Part shown: positions 55,424-64,000 of the stretch, piece after piece
Layout: each line of letters begins with the position of its first letter
How positions within the stretch are numbered: position 1 is the stretch's first letter
From: Sulfobacillus benefaciens
GTDB lineage: Bacteria; Bacillota; Sulfobacillia; Sulfobacillales; Sulfobacillaceae
Assembly: GCA_003023725.1 (NCBI GenBank)
Contig: PXYT01000003.1
Coordinates: 80,660 to 144,659 of the forward strand
Reading direction: 5' to 3'
DNA length: 64,000 bases
Made by a program: the position numbers and the translations under genes
Notes under the pieces: generated by a model
The model's input: the letters and a program-made list of their open reading frames with translations, nothing else
Told to the model about the DNA's origin: nothing
Database searches by the model: none

Positions 55424-56614
55424 GTGACGGCATCCAATGTGCGAAAGGTCTATATTTCCGGATTTTTATTCAATGTATCATTTCTGGCCTTTGCGATTCT
55501 CATTCCCCTCGATGCGCTGGCGCAACACCTTCCCGTTTTGCTCGTGGGGGTACTGGCTGCAGTACCAGGAATCTTACAACTGCCCATGCGCATTTTGAGC
55601 GGGCCTTTGGTGGACAGGCTGGGGGAGCGCTGGGTGCTAGGCGTGACATTCACTCTGGCTACCCTAGCCGGGGGAATCGTCACTCTGGGGCCATCATCCT
55701 CCATGCTCTCACTCATATTGGGCCAGTTGTGCATTGGGGCGGCACGGGGACTATTTTGGCCTGCCGCCCAATCCGAAGTGAGCCGTGAACCCGAAAACCG
55801 GGCGCGAGCATTGGGTCTGTTTACCTCGTTCACCAAAGGAGGAGCCCTGATTGGCACTGCTGCGGCGGGAGGTATTGCACAAATTGCGGGAATTCGCGGA
55901 GGCTTCGCTTTTTCCGCTGCTTTGGGATTGATTTCTCTGGTTATGGGTGCCACTTTGCCGAAAACGTTGCCGTCGGCCCGGCCGTCCAGTCTTTCGGCGG
56001 CTATTTACCACCTCTTGCCGGCAGCCCGGCAGCCTTTTGTTATAGTCAACGGCCTGGTTGCGGTATTATGCGCCATTCCCCAATCCTTGGCCCAGTCTTT
56101 TTATCCTGTAGCTCTCATACAATTGGGACTGAAATCCGGTTCGGCCAGTCTCATCACGGCACTGACCAGTTTCGGGATGATTATATCCGGATTTTTCGGA
56201 GCATGGGCTCTCAGACGTATGGGGATGCGGCCTGTGGTGATGCTATCCGCCGGTTCCATTGGTTTGGCGCTGGGTGCCACCGCTGTTCACCAAATAGCTT
56301 TGGACGCGGTGGCGATATTTATCGGAGGATTTTTCGCGGGATGGCTCAACATCGCTTTTCTCACGGCGGTGTCTTCACGTAGCCATGATGGCGACCGTGG
56401 CACTAATCTGGGTGTCACTCAGGCTTTTTTTGTTCTGGCTTTTGTAGGAACTCCCTTGATTTCGGGATGGCTCTTTGGGGCCATTGGCAGAGCGGGAACT
56501 TTTGAGGCCGAAGGAGTTTTGGGCCTGAGCGTGGGTCTGCTCATTATGACGCTGTGGCGCTGGCAGGAGCAGAGTACACCCGCCGGTAACCCGGACAAAC
56601 TTGTCCATTTTTAG
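55424..56614 (+). CDS. MFS transporter
   Basis: 396 residues from a GTG at 55424 with GAGAGGTGG just upstream. The frame is open back to ATG 55334 but that adds a polar 30-residue extension with no binding site. About 12 hydrophobic segments. The TM2-3 loop LSGPLVDRLGERWVLG and the TM4 region IGAARGLFWPAAQSEVSREP are typical of MFS_1 efflux-like carriers. It is divergent from the GT4/sulfation genes, so export of a glycan-related or other product is possible but unsupported. Confidence 0.87.
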   Translation: MTASNVRKVYISGFLFNVSFLAFAILIPLDALAQHLPVLLVGVLAAVPGILQLPMRILSGPLVDRLGERWVLGVTFTLATLAGGIVTLGPSSSMLSLILGQLCIGAARGLFWPAAQSEVSREPENRARALGLFTSFTKGGALIGTAAAGGIAQIAGIRGGFAFSAALGLISLVMGATLPKTLPSARPSSLSAAIYHLLPAARQPFVIVNGLVAVLCAIPQSLAQSFYPVALIQLGLKSGSASLITALTSFGMIISGFFGAWALRRMGMRPVVMLSAGSIGLALGATAVHQIALDAVAIFIGGFFAGWLNIAFLTAVSSRSHDGDRGTNLGVTQAFFVLAFVGTPLISGWLFGAIGRAGTFEAEGVLGLSVGLLIMTLWRWQEQSTPAGNPDKLVHF

Positions 56615-56803
56615 TTGGGCTACCATGATACAGACGGCCGCCCTGTAAAGTCCAGCCAGGAGGGTTCACATTCCGTTATTATTCGGCAGCACGCCACCGT
56701 GAATGCTCAATGGCATAATGAAATGAAACGGTGTCAGCTTGAACTGCATGATGTGAAATACCAATGAAATAAGGTTTGCATTGCCAGAAAGGAACGGGTG
56801 AAT

Positions 56804-57790
56804 ATGGACTGGGAAGACGGGTGGAAGCGTTTGGTGACCGAGGGGTGGGCGAATCGAGACGAACCGCCGTCTTTGCTTGCTTACTTTGAACATCTGGTTA
56901 GTGTCCATCCCAATTCGGGTCGTGCCCGATTCGAGCTGGCCAATGTATTGGACTACCTCTCCCGGGAAGAGGAGGCGGTCGTTGTTTATCGCGAAGCTAT
57001 AAATTTGGGATTGTCGAAGGAATACGAGGCCTACGCCAAAGTCCAACTGGCCTCATCTCTTCGTAATCTCGGGAATGCGGATGAGGCTGTGAGGCTATTA
57101 AGAGACATCGTGAGCCGATATCCTCATCACTTGTCCTTTGTCATATTTTTGGCTTTGTCACTGCATAGCGAGGGACGAAGCGCTGAGGCTTTGCAAGTGT
57201 TAGTGCAGACGATTTTACATGAATGCGAAACTCCGGATTTGTTACGATACCGCCGAAGCTTGACGCAGTATGCCGCCGCAATTCATGACCCAAGGGGTAA
57301 TCAAACACGAGACCCGTCCTCTTTGTCTATTCATCCTCATTCCCCCCAAGCGCCTTGGCCATGGGATTTGTTATTGCTAGCCGACCCTTCGCGCACCCGC
57401 ATTCAGAACTATTGTCGGGATGGCCTTTGTTATGTCGCCCAATGGCACGAGGAGATCGTCGGCGTTTATGTCATCGCCTTGAACACGGACGGCGGGGCCG
57501 AACTTATGAACATTGCGGTACGGGAAGACTGGCAGGGACAAGGACTCGGACAGCGGTTAGTACAGCATGCCGAGAATACGGCCAGGAATCTCGGGTGCCT
57601 TTGGCTCGACGTTGCCACCGGGAATTCCAGTCTGTTGCAGTTGCGTCTTTATCAGCGGGCGGGATTTCGAATTACAGATATCGTGCCCGATTTTTTTGTC
57701 CTGCATTATAACCAACTCATTATGGAGAATGGTATTCCGTGCCGTGATCAGATTCGGTTAAGGAAACAGTTGGTCGCTGACGCTCCTTAA
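56804..57790 (+). CDS. TPR domain fused to a GNAT acetyltransferase
   Basis: 328 residues from ATG 56804 (a GTG six bases earlier is possible; AAAGGA precedes both). Residues about 20-145 are TPR-like helical repeats: FELANVLDYLSREEEAVVVY, VQLASSLRNLGNADEAVRLL and SLHSEGRSAEALQVL. Residues about 175-310 are a GNAT domain with the acetyl-CoA loop REDWQGQGLGQRLVQHAEN (consensus 'R..gxG.G..L') and the usual final strands GCLWLDVATGN and LYQRAGFRI. The TPR part probably docks a partner or the substrate protein. The gene precedes a broken clpP; no partner is evident. Confidence 0.87.
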   Translation: MDWEDGWKRLVTEGWANRDEPPSLLAYFEHLVSVHPNSGRARFELANVLDYLSREEEAVVVYREAINLGLSKEYEAYAKVQLASSLRNLGNADEAVRLLRDIVSRYPHHLSFVIFLALSLHSEGRSAEALQVLVQTILHECETPDLLRYRRSLTQYAAAIHDPRGNQTRDPSSLSIHPHSPQAPWPWDLLLLADPSRTRIQNYCRDGLCYVAQWHEEIVGVYVIALNTDGGAELMNIAVREDWQGQGLGQRLVQHAENTARNLGCLWLDVATGNSSLLQLRLYQRAGFRITDIVPDFFVLHYNQLIMENGIPCRDQIRLRKQLVADAP

Positions 57791-57955
57791 GGAGGAGACC
57801 GCGTTGTATGAGACGCGAAAAGTTTGTGGAAATTCATGGTGAATTGTGGTGTGAAGAATCCCGAACCGTGCCGTCGTTGTGAACCCAAATAGATTACGTA
57901 TTAGGAGTGATGAGGCTGTTGATTCTTAAAACGGACAGATTGGAGGAGAATGTTT

Positions 57956-58561
57956 ATGCCGCTCGTGCCCTTCGTCATCGAGCTCACTGGCCGGGGGGAG
58001 CGATCATACGATATTTATTCACGGATGCTATAAGAACGCATTAGTTTTCTGGCAGGAATCATTGTAGATGACCAAGGTGATTTGGTGGCAGCCCAACTTC
58101 TGTTTTTGGAAGGCGATAATCCGGATAGGGATATTTCTCTCTATATCAATTCCCCAGGCGGATCCGTGTCCGCGGGCATGGCAATCTACGGCACGATGCA
58201 GTATGTCAAGCCCGATGTGTCCACTCTGTGGGTTGGGGTTGCTGCAGGCATGGGATCCGTGATTTTGGCGGCGGGCACCAGGGGAAAGTGGTATGCCTGG
58301 CCACATGCCAGTATTATGATTCACGTACCCTCCGCCCGGCCAATTGGGGGGAAAGCAACCGACGTCGATATCTCCGTCAACGAACTGAAAAAACCCGGCG
58401 GCGTATGGCGGAAGTCCTGTCGAAACACAGGGGAAAACCGGTCTCCGGTGTTTTAAAGGGATCTACAGCGCGATTATTGGATGAGCCCCGAAGAAGCCAA
58501 GGCATATAGCCTTGTTGACGACATTACGGTGCCCCGCCAATCGACCGTCAAGCTGGCCTGA
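57956..58561 (+). pseudogene. clpP: clpP-like protease pseudogene
   Basis: ATG 57956 follows TTGGAGGAGAATG. The N-terminus [20 protein letters not shown] is ClpP-like, but a TAA replaces the Lys codon in the usual 'RLLKERI' (codon 26). The body is intact in that frame: [20 protein letters not shown], and HASIMIH with the catalytic His. Two later frame changes near 58395 and 58455 are needed to reach MSPEEAKAYSLVDDI and the TGA at 58559. The catalytic Ser is also gone: the usual 'AASMGS' reads AAGMGS. With a nonsense codon, two frameshifts and a lost nucleophile it cannot make an active peptidase. A functional clpP must lie elsewhere. Confidence 0.9.
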
Positions 58562-59735
58562 TAGGGCATAAGCCTCACGAGGTCAGTAAACCCCGTTGAT
58601 TCTCCGTGCCCTGTAGCTGACCAGATCCTGAGATGGCAGAGCGAACGGCCGAGAAGTCAGCCAGGATTTTGGCGCAAGAAGGAAAACGGGTTGCAGTCGG
58701 CCTACAGATTGGACTCCCATCGCCATGGCCAATGAGATGAGGGGAAATTTCTCGCGATAATCCACAGGGTAGAAGAGTTCACGCTTGATGGTTCGCACCT
58801 TAACACGGGCGAAAATGGTGAGAGACGTGAACGAATGGAGCAGTTATTGGCAGAAGGCCACGGTGATCCCTTCCGGCACATCAGATGGGTGGTAGCGTTT
58901 TACGCTCTGGTGTCAGACATCATCTGGGATTTGCCTGCGCCAGTATGGTGCCCAATCATTTTTGAACCGCATGAGGCCGGCTTGCGGCTGTGCACGACGG
59001 GTACACCGCCATCCGGTGCACAAATCCGTTACATGGATATGGTGAGGCATCTTCTTTGTTGAAATGGCATATCGTGGTGGACACGCTCCATTTTGGAGCC
59101 GCCAGCTGTGGACTTGTATTCTTTGATTGGCGCTGGGTTGGTGGTCTGCTCGGACTGTTCCGCGCAATTTCCTTCTTAACTTAAACTTATTATACAAAGA
59201 GTGTGCCCCGATGATTCCCAGATGGGAGTCTTGCGGCAACCGGAAATTGCCGTGAAGTATCAGGATTTAAACCGATATGATTTCTCTTTCCACAGCTCAT
59301 TGCTTTTGCCTACATTAAAACCGCAACTTGGTTGAGTGAGAGAGGATACTGATAGCGGGTATCCCAAGACGCGAGCCCTCACCACAACAAGCCCCAGAAA
59401 AGGTGCGGGCTCAGGGGGGCTGGCATGGCAAAAGCCTATTAATCCCGGCATTGACACGGCCCAGGAAAATATGTGTCCCGACGAGAATTGTTTTCGCGTT
59501 AGCTTGCGAACATGGTCAATCCGAGTATGCAGAGGTGGATGGTTTACGGCAGGAGACTGTAAAATGTCCGTAAGAATCTTGTCCAATTTGTTGTCTCTGC
59601 GCGAGCCGAGGACAGGTCTTACGACCGGCCTGCCTCAACCTCAAGAAAGATCTTAAACCGTTTCTTCACGTTTGATGGCTTCCCTTAAAGAGAATTCCGT
59701 GTTCAGTTTGGAAGCAAAGAAAGGAGAGGGAGTCC
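58562..59735. other. Region without a supportable gene; weak transposase-like text
   Basis: Plus-strand text around 59055-59180 (KWHIVVDTLHFGAASCGLVF) recalls the 'KrHi.VDtlGl.l.v.v' strand of IS5-type transposases, and the minus strand at 58583-58798 begins RTIKRELFYPVDYREKFP, like the end of an IS3 integrase. Both are short and broken. The rest shows nothing. Confidence 0.35.
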
Positions 59736-60248
59736 CTGATTGGTATTCGACAAGCACAATTAGAAGACGCCTTGCAGCTGGGTCAATTGCACCATGCCTT
59801 GTTTGAAGAAACATCCTTTATGTTGATGGAGCCAGGAGAGTTGCCTGGAGATGCCGCGTTTTGGGAAAAGAGCATGACTCCTTTTGTGAATAACTCGGGC
59901 AACGCCCTCTGGGTGGCCCATGATGATGTGGGGAATCTCGTCGGCTTAATGCGCGTACGCGGTCATTCCGCGCGCCGTCTGTCTCACTGTGCACAAATTG
60001 TGGTGGGAGTGAAACGGAATTACTGGGGACAGGGGATAGGAACCCGGTTATTTGAGGCGGCTGAACAGTGGGCGAAAACTCACGGTATTATCCGCATGGA
60101 ACTGACTGTAATGGTTCCGAACCGGCGTGCCCTGGTCCTGTATCATAAAATGGGATTTGTGGTGGAAGGATTGCGCCGCCAGTCCATCCGATATTCGGAT
60201 GGCGAATTCCTGGATGAGTATCTTATGGCTAAAATTCTCAATTCATGA
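59736..60248 (+). CDS. GNAT acetyltransferase with a probable non-ATG start
   Basis: About 170 residues. The family's first strand, GIRQAQLEDALQLGQLHHAL, begins upstream of any ATG, GTG or TTG. The only starts that keep it are CTG 59736 or ATT 59739, both correctly spaced from AAAGGAGAGGGAG (59719-59731). A TTG at 59772 would delete the first strand. The acetyl-CoA site is VGVKRNYWGQGIGTRLFEAA and the ending LVLYHKMGFVVEGLRR is the conserved 'lY.k.GF..eG'. It belongs to the RimJ/spermidine-type group, with small-molecule or protein N-acetylation as possible roles. The next gene follows within 75 bases. Confidence 0.82.
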   Translation: MIGIRQAQLEDALQLGQLHHALFEETSFMLMEPGELPGDAAFWEKSMTPFVNNSGNALWVAHDDVGNLVGLMRVRGHSARRLSHCAQIVVGVKRNYWGQGIGTRLFEAAEQWAKTHGIIRMELTVMVPNRRALVLYHKMGFVVEGLRRQSIRYSDGEFLDEYLMAKILNS

Positions 60249-60321
60249 CTTTTGGGACGAAGAACAAGACGTCGCGGGGATTCATCCAGAAGCGAAAATC
60301 TTATCTTACGGTCGGAGAGGG

Positions 60322-60852
60322 ATGCAGGAATTGAGAAGGATTATGGTAATCGGCTCTCCGGGAGCCGGAAAATCCTGGTTCAGCCGTCGTTTGGGGGCTG
60401 TCACCGGGATCGAGGTTTTTCATTTGGACCGTCTGTTTTGGAAACCTGGATGGACAGAAACCCCACGGGACGAATGGATAGCACTGCAAGAGCGGTTAGT
60501 GCAAAAGGAGTCTTGGATTATTGACGGCTATTACGGTGCGACTGTGGACATCCGGATACGAGCTGCTGATACCGTTATGTTCCTGGATTTCCCCCGTACC
60601 GTCTGTGTGAGAAGAGCCGTGCTGCGAATGCTGCTACATTACGGAAAGACTCGGTCCGATATGGGGAAGGAGTGCAAAGAACGAATTGATCGTGAGTTTT
60701 TCCGCTACATTTGGAATTTCCCCACGCTACAGCGGCCTAAAATTCTGCGGAAATTAGAATGGGCTCAGGATCTTGGGGCCCAGGTTATAACGTTCGAGAC
60801 GAGCCGTAAAGCTAAAACATATCTTGCTGCTCTCTCTATGAAAGTGCATTAA
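60322..60852 (+). CDS. P-loop nucleotide kinase-like protein (FlaR/topology-modulation type)
   Basis: 176 residues from ATG 60322, with GGAGAGGG upstream at 60314-60321. Walker A is MVIGSPGAGKSWFSRRL, followed by the family's 'HLD.lfw.pgW' block (HLDRLFWKPGWTETPRDEW) and WIIDGYY. These features define the adenylate-kinase-like proteins often annotated as 'DNA topology modulation protein FlaR'. The true activity is probably small-molecule phosphorylation. It is co-directional with the GNAT gene, 73 bases downstream, probably as a two-gene unit. Confidence 0.87.
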   Translation: MQELRRIMVIGSPGAGKSWFSRRLGAVTGIEVFHLDRLFWKPGWTETPRDEWIALQERLVQKESWIIDGYYGATVDIRIRAADTVMFLDFPRTVCVRRAVLRMLLHYGKTRSDMGKECKERIDREFFRYIWNFPTLQRPKILRKLEWAQDLGAQVITFETSRKAKTYLAALSMKVH

Positions 60853-61628
60853 ATGCCTGGGGGTATTGTGAACCTCGAGGAGGGATCTAAGGGCTCACCT
60901 TTCCCTTAATTGTCTCAACCATGAGAATATTCGAGACCCATATTGAAGTACTCAGATGATTTTGTGATAATGGTTATAGAGCCTTGCAACAAGGACTCGT
61001 TGGTGCCAGGCGTTTTATCACTGCGTATGGTACAGAAATAATGTACCGGAATTTGGGATAATGAGCGTGGAGCGAAGACACACAGTATCGTTCAATGTGG
61101 GTGAGTCATATGATGAACGATAGAGAGACGGAATTGTCTGTGTTTGGGGGATGTGGTTTCGACGGCGCTGCACTTTGAAAATTTTGGGTATCGATTGAAT
61201 GCGGCTTCTTGAGTTGACGGAATTGGAATTCGGCTGGTTTCGGTTTTTCTTCTTAAAAGCTTCTTAACCGTTCAAAAGCTGAAAAACTTTCTATTGTCCA
61301 AGGCTCGGTCGTCAGAATTTTAACCGTTTCGTGGGGCCCTAACAGGTGACTGCCCTGCTCTTGCTTTTTGTATCCCGCGGGCTGGGAACACGGCCCAAAG
61401 GTGACAGGGTGGGCGAATCCTTGAGCCGGCATTCACCGGCACTGCATGACCATGCCTTCCATTACGCAGTGGATGGGGTAATACCGTTTATATTCCGTCT
61501 GTAATGTGTTGGGAATTGCCCAACAAGATCTCTGAAGGGGCATTCTTATTGTAATAGGCTGGGAACGCGGTATGGTATCTGAGTTAGGCCGCCGTGTCCT
61601 CAACGTGCGTCGAAAGGTGGAGAATCTG
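60853..61628. other. Intergenic, no gene seen
   Basis: About 775 bases, AT-rich in the left and central parts. No ORF with a ribosome binding site. It must include the promoter of the MFS gene at 61629; its boxes are not clear. Confidence 0.4.
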
Positions 61629-63095
61629 ATGATGCAACAATCGCAGGTGTACCACACTGACATTCCCGCCAGATTGGATCGGTTACCATGGAGTCGCTGG
61701 CATTGGCTGATTATCGTGTCCCTGGGTATTACCTGGATACTGGATGGGCTCGAAGTGACGATTGTGGGTTCTATTGGGTCGGTCTTGGAAAAACACGTCG
61801 GCCTGAACCTCACGGCCGGGCAGGTAGGGTTGGAGGCAGGACTCTATCTGTTTGGAGGAGTCAGCGGCGCGTTGGTGCTAGGATATCTCACCGACCGGCT
61901 TGGGAGAAAGAAACTGTTTTTGTGGACTCTGGTTTGGTATGGCGTGTTTACGGTATTGAGCGGACTATCTTGGAACTTTCTGAGTTTCGGAATCTTTCGT
62001 TTCTTGACAGGTGTTGGCATTGGTGGCGAGTATGCGGCGATAAATTCGGCAATTGACGAGCTGATCCCTGCGAGACGGCGTGGATGGACAGATTTGGCCA
62101 TCAACTCCAGTTGGTGGATTGGGACGATGGTGGGGAGTGTGGAAAGTATCTTGTTGCTCAATCCCCACATTGTCAGCCCCTACTGGGGATGGCGTCTCAC
62201 GTTCCTGCTCGGTGCCATTCTGGCTCTGGCCGTCTTGCTAGTCAGAAGAATGGTGCCGGAAAGCCCCCGCTGGCTTTTAACCCATGGACGTGGCCGTGAG
62301 GCAGAGGAAGTGATGTCTGGTATTGAAGCAAAAATTGTCAAATGGACGGGGAAGCCACTCGAAAAGCCCGATTGGTCTATTGACATTGATCCGAAACAGA
62401 CTACGGGATTGGGCACGATTGTTCACGTGTTGTTCCGGCAGTATCCCAAACGCACGGTTCTGAGCCTGTCGCTCATGGTTACTCAAGCTTTTTTGTACAA
62501 TGCGATTTTTTTTACCGAAGCATTGGTGCTCACCACGTTCTTCGGTGTCCATTCTGCCGACGTGGGTTACTATATTTTTCCCTTCGCGGTGGGAAATTTG
62601 CTAGGACCATGGCTGTTGGGCCCGTTATTTGATCGCTGGGGCAGGAAGCCGATGATTGCGGGCACATATCTGGTGTCGGGAATTCTTCTCTTTGTGTCTG
62701 CTGAGCTGTTTCTTAATCATTTGCTCACAGCGACAACGATTACGGCCGCCTGGTCCATCATATTCTTTTTTGCTTCCGCAGGTGCCAGTTCCGCCTATCT
62801 TACCGCCAGCGAAATCTTTCCGGTGGAAAGCCGTGCCATGGCCATTGCCTTTGTTTATGCCGTGGGTACGTTGGTGGGGGGCGTGGTGGCTCCTCCTATC
62901 TTTGGGGCATTGATTCAGACCAAATCGGTACACAATGTCTTTATTGGTTACCTTTTAGGTGCCGCTTTGATGACCATGGGCGGAATTATCACCTTGTTCC
63001 TGGGGGTTCGGGCCGAAAGGCGGTCTCTGGAACAAGTGGCGCGTCCGGTTACGGAGGCCGTATTTCATCAGCCTGGATCCTTGCGCAACGTGTAA
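61629..63095 (+). CDS. MFS metabolite:proton symporter (sugar-porter-like)
   Basis: 489 residues from tandem ATGs at 61629/61632 after AAAGGTGGAGAATCTG; the longer frame to 61572 has no site. Twelve hydrophobic segments. Motif A is LGYLTDRLGRKKLFLWT, the TM4-5 motif is FLTGVGIGGEYAAINSAIDE, and the central loop starts with VPESPRWLLTHGRGREAEEV, the sugar-porter 'PESPRWL' signature. It imports a sugar, organic acid or phosphate-like solute. A perfect 18-bp hairpin 31 bases after the stop can end the transcript. Confidence 0.92.
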   Translation: MMQQSQVYHTDIPARLDRLPWSRWHWLIIVSLGITWILDGLEVTIVGSIGSVLEKHVGLNLTAGQVGLEAGLYLFGGVSGALVLGYLTDRLGRKKLFLWTLVWYGVFTVLSGLSWNFLSFGIFRFLTGVGIGGEYAAINSAIDELIPARRRGWTDLAINSSWWIGTMVGSVESILLLNPHIVSPYWGWRLTFLLGAILALAVLLVRRMVPESPRWLLTHGRGREAEEVMSGIEAKIVKWTGKPLEKPDWSIDIDPKQTTGLGTIVHVLFRQYPKRTVLSLSLMVTQAFLYNAIFFTEALVLTTFFGVHSADVGYYIFPFAVGNLLGPWLLGPLFDRWGRKPMIAGTYLVSGILLFVSAELFLNHLLTATTITAAWSIIFFFASAGASSAYLTASEIFPVESRAMAIAFVYAVGTLVGGVVAPPIFGALIQTKSVHNVFIGYLLGAALMTMGGIITLFLGVRAERRSLEQVARPVTEAVFHQPGSLRNV

Positions 63096-63270
63096 ATGGC
63101 TGTCATGACAAAGCCGCGGATAGTACCAAAGGTATCCGGTGCATTTTGCACCGGATACCTTTGGTTTCCCTTCATCATGCGGAGCGTCCGCTCTGCCGCG
63201 TTGTTATCGAAGGGAATCGTCAAGTCCTCCAAGAATGTTAAGATTTCGGCCCGATGCGTTTAGAGTCGGC
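63071..63270 (-). pseudogene. IS66-family transposase C-terminal fragment
   Basis: The minus strand reads HRAEILTFLEDLTIPFDNN, AAERTLRMMKGNQ and PDTFGTIRGFVMTA. It is the end of an IS66 TnpC transposase: 'FL.d..vPFDNN.AER.lRm.KvqqkisG.FRs..gA..Fa.irg...T'. The usual 'KISG.FRS' segment is replaced by sequence that forms an 18-bp perfect hairpin. The frame is closed upstream by a stop near 63264, so most of the gene is missing. The fragment's end overlaps the MFS gene's last codons. Confidence 0.8.
63126..63164 (+). terminator. Perfect 18-bp hairpin behind the MFS gene
   Basis: CCAAAGGTATCCGGTGCA (63126-63143) and TGCACCGGATACCTTTGG (63147-63164) pair fully around a TTT loop, 31 bases after the MFS stop. 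It is an obvious transcription end, although only TTT follows within the next bases, and it works on both strands. It lies inside the IS66 remnant. Confidence 0.7.
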
Positions 63271-63293
63271 TTAAAAGATGGCTGGCCGACTTA

Positions 63294-63674
63294 TTGGACC
63301 TACGATCAGTGTCAACATGGACTCTTTTCGTCCTGATCTGTGATCGGGGGAATAATTCGCGGGCGAAGTTTGACGCGCTCCAAGCCCATGCCGCTGACGA
63401 TTCGCATCCTCTGCGAGTCGATGTGATTGGCGGTTTGGTGGCCGCTCACCATCGCGATTTGCTGAGGAAGCCCTTAAAGGCCTATTCCCAGACACATAAG
63501 AATCTTCGTGTCTGGACCGGGAAGCGCACGGTCTATGGCCTATCTGCGATCGTGGTGATGACCTATCATCCGGGATTGGCCGCCCGCCAACGGCGGGGGA
63601 CGTTCGTAAAATGGGATGCTCGGAACCTTTTGCGGTCGCTCGGCAGTTCCCCCACAAACAACCTGGTTCACTAA
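63294..63674 (+). pseudogene. IS1634-type (DDE) transposase internal fragment
   Basis: The plus-strand frame reads FVLICDRGNNSRAKFDAL, then VIGGLVAAHHRDLLRKPLKA, RVWTGKRTVYGLSAIVVMTY and HPGLAARQRRGTFVKWD. This is the internal part of an IS1634-family transposase ('lv.DkGnnS...f..l', '..v.sl....h.dLl..pl..', 'vfG.e.t.vvty...L...Q..g'), including the central catalytic Asp of DRGN. N- and C-terminal parts are lacking. Confidence 0.65.
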
Positions 63675-63795
63675 AGGCTCGGTGTTTCCCGAGTGATGGT
63701 CTTCATCAAAATATAGCGCGGCGGATACCCTCGGCCTTCTTTCAGACCGGGGAGGAGCCGCGTGAGAGGAGCCCCCTTCCTCCCAGGTTGTGTTC

Positions 63796-63827
63796 TCACT
63801 AACATTGCGATATAATAGAATTAGTGA
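63796..63827 (+). promoter_or_regulatory. Promoter/left-end palindrome of the TnpB element
   Basis: TCACTAA (63796-63802) and TTAGTGA (63821-63827) are a perfect inverted repeat with 18 bases between them, containing a consensus -10 TATAAT (63811-63816). It lies 20 bases before the tnpB start. In IS200/IS605-type elements a palindrome near the left end is the transposase-binding hairpin; a simple operator is the alternative. Confidence 0.5.
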
Positions 63828-63846
63828 ATCTCGGGAGGCGTAGGCC

Positions 63847-64000
63847 ATGGAGCTCACCTTGACCGCGAAAGTCCAATTATATCCGAGCCCAGAGCAGGAA
63901 GCGTTGCTTCGGCAAACCGTCGAGGCCTATCGGCAAGGATGCAATTACGTCTCGGGAATTGTTTACGCGACGCACAACCTCCAGCAAGCTGTGCTGCACG
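63847..64000 (+). CDS. tnpB: TnpB (IS200/IS605 OrfB), N-terminal part, runs off the window
   Basis: ATG 63847 after GGGAGGCG begins an open frame that continues past the window edge. The 51 visible residues have the TnpB opening: LTLTAKVQLYPSPEQEALLR ('k.rlyPt.eQ...l..t...yr.acN.vs') and YRQGCNYVSGIVYATHN. This family is the RNA-guided nuclease encoded by IS200/IS605-type elements. The RuvC domain, zinc ribbon and the 3' reRNA end would lie outside the window. The visible part is intact. Confidence 0.85.
   Translation, partial: MELTLTAKVQLYPSPEQEALLRQTVEAYRQGCNYVSGIVYATHNLQQAVLH

Noticed and set aside
1..64000. CRISPR array or rRNA operon
   Set aside because: No regularly spaced direct repeats and no rRNA-like conserved text were seen anywhere in the window.

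Overview
The window looks like chromosome from a Gram-positive bacterium of the Firmicutes type. Ribosome binding sites are strong (AAAGGAGG-like, e.g. before 7485, 12000, 34838), GTG and TTG starts are common, and base composition is moderate in GC with AT-rich promoter patches. The gene content (sulfur-compound reductase, glutamate decarboxylase, b6-type cytochrome b, many MFS carriers, dense IS debris) would fit a sulfur-metabolising acidophile such as Sulfobacillus. That name is an inference from content, not a match I could run.

Layout. 1-9.9 kb: a fragment at the left edge, an aldo/keto reductase, an MFS carrier, glutamate decarboxylase behind a palindrome, and a two-gene b6-type cytochrome b unit, followed by broken ISAzo13-type transposase pieces. 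9.9-20.1 kb: a 14-TM drug-efflux-type MFS operon with two small membrane proteins, a TnpB-like pseudogene, a zinc-ribbon acetamidase/formamidase, a 1144-residue nuclease-helicase and another MFS protein. 21-26 kb: a minus-strand unit of an adenylylsulfate-reductase-like flavoprotein, a two-cluster ferredoxin and an MFS carrier, next to a one-component regulator made of an excisionase-type HTH fused to a solute-binding-protein fold. CATGAC repeats lie upstream of the unit. 27-34 kb: nitronate monooxygenase, a small membrane protein, a 2H-phosphoesterase/DUF309 fusion and an MMPL exporter. 34.8 kb: a tiny zinc protein with an operator-like promoter.

36.3-43.8 kb is the clearest metabolic locus: FeS subunit, NrfD-type membrane subunit, Tat-exported molybdoenzyme, TorD-like chaperone and TatA, followed by a NarL/LuxR-type regulator. 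Together they form a complete exported molybdenum reductase of the tetrathionate/polysulfide/sulfur reductase type. 46-49 kb holds a large unrecognised repeat protein and a DUF3050 (haem-oxygenase-like) protein. 49.3-55.1 kb is a surface-glycan region: a GT2 glycosyltransferase on the plus strand, and on the minus strand GT4, APS kinase, a sulfotransferase and ATP sulfurylase, which would make PAPS and transfer sulfate to an acceptor, plausibly a glycan.

55-64 kb carries an MFS protein, a TPR-GNAT fusion, a clpP pseudogene that also lacks the catalytic serine, a GNAT/P-loop kinase pair, a sugar-porter-like MFS protein, IS66 and IS1634-type debris, and the start of an apparently intact tnpB running off the right edge. 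About a third of the window, mostly intergenic, is transposase debris or sequence with no supportable gene. I saw no tRNA, rRNA or CRISPR array.
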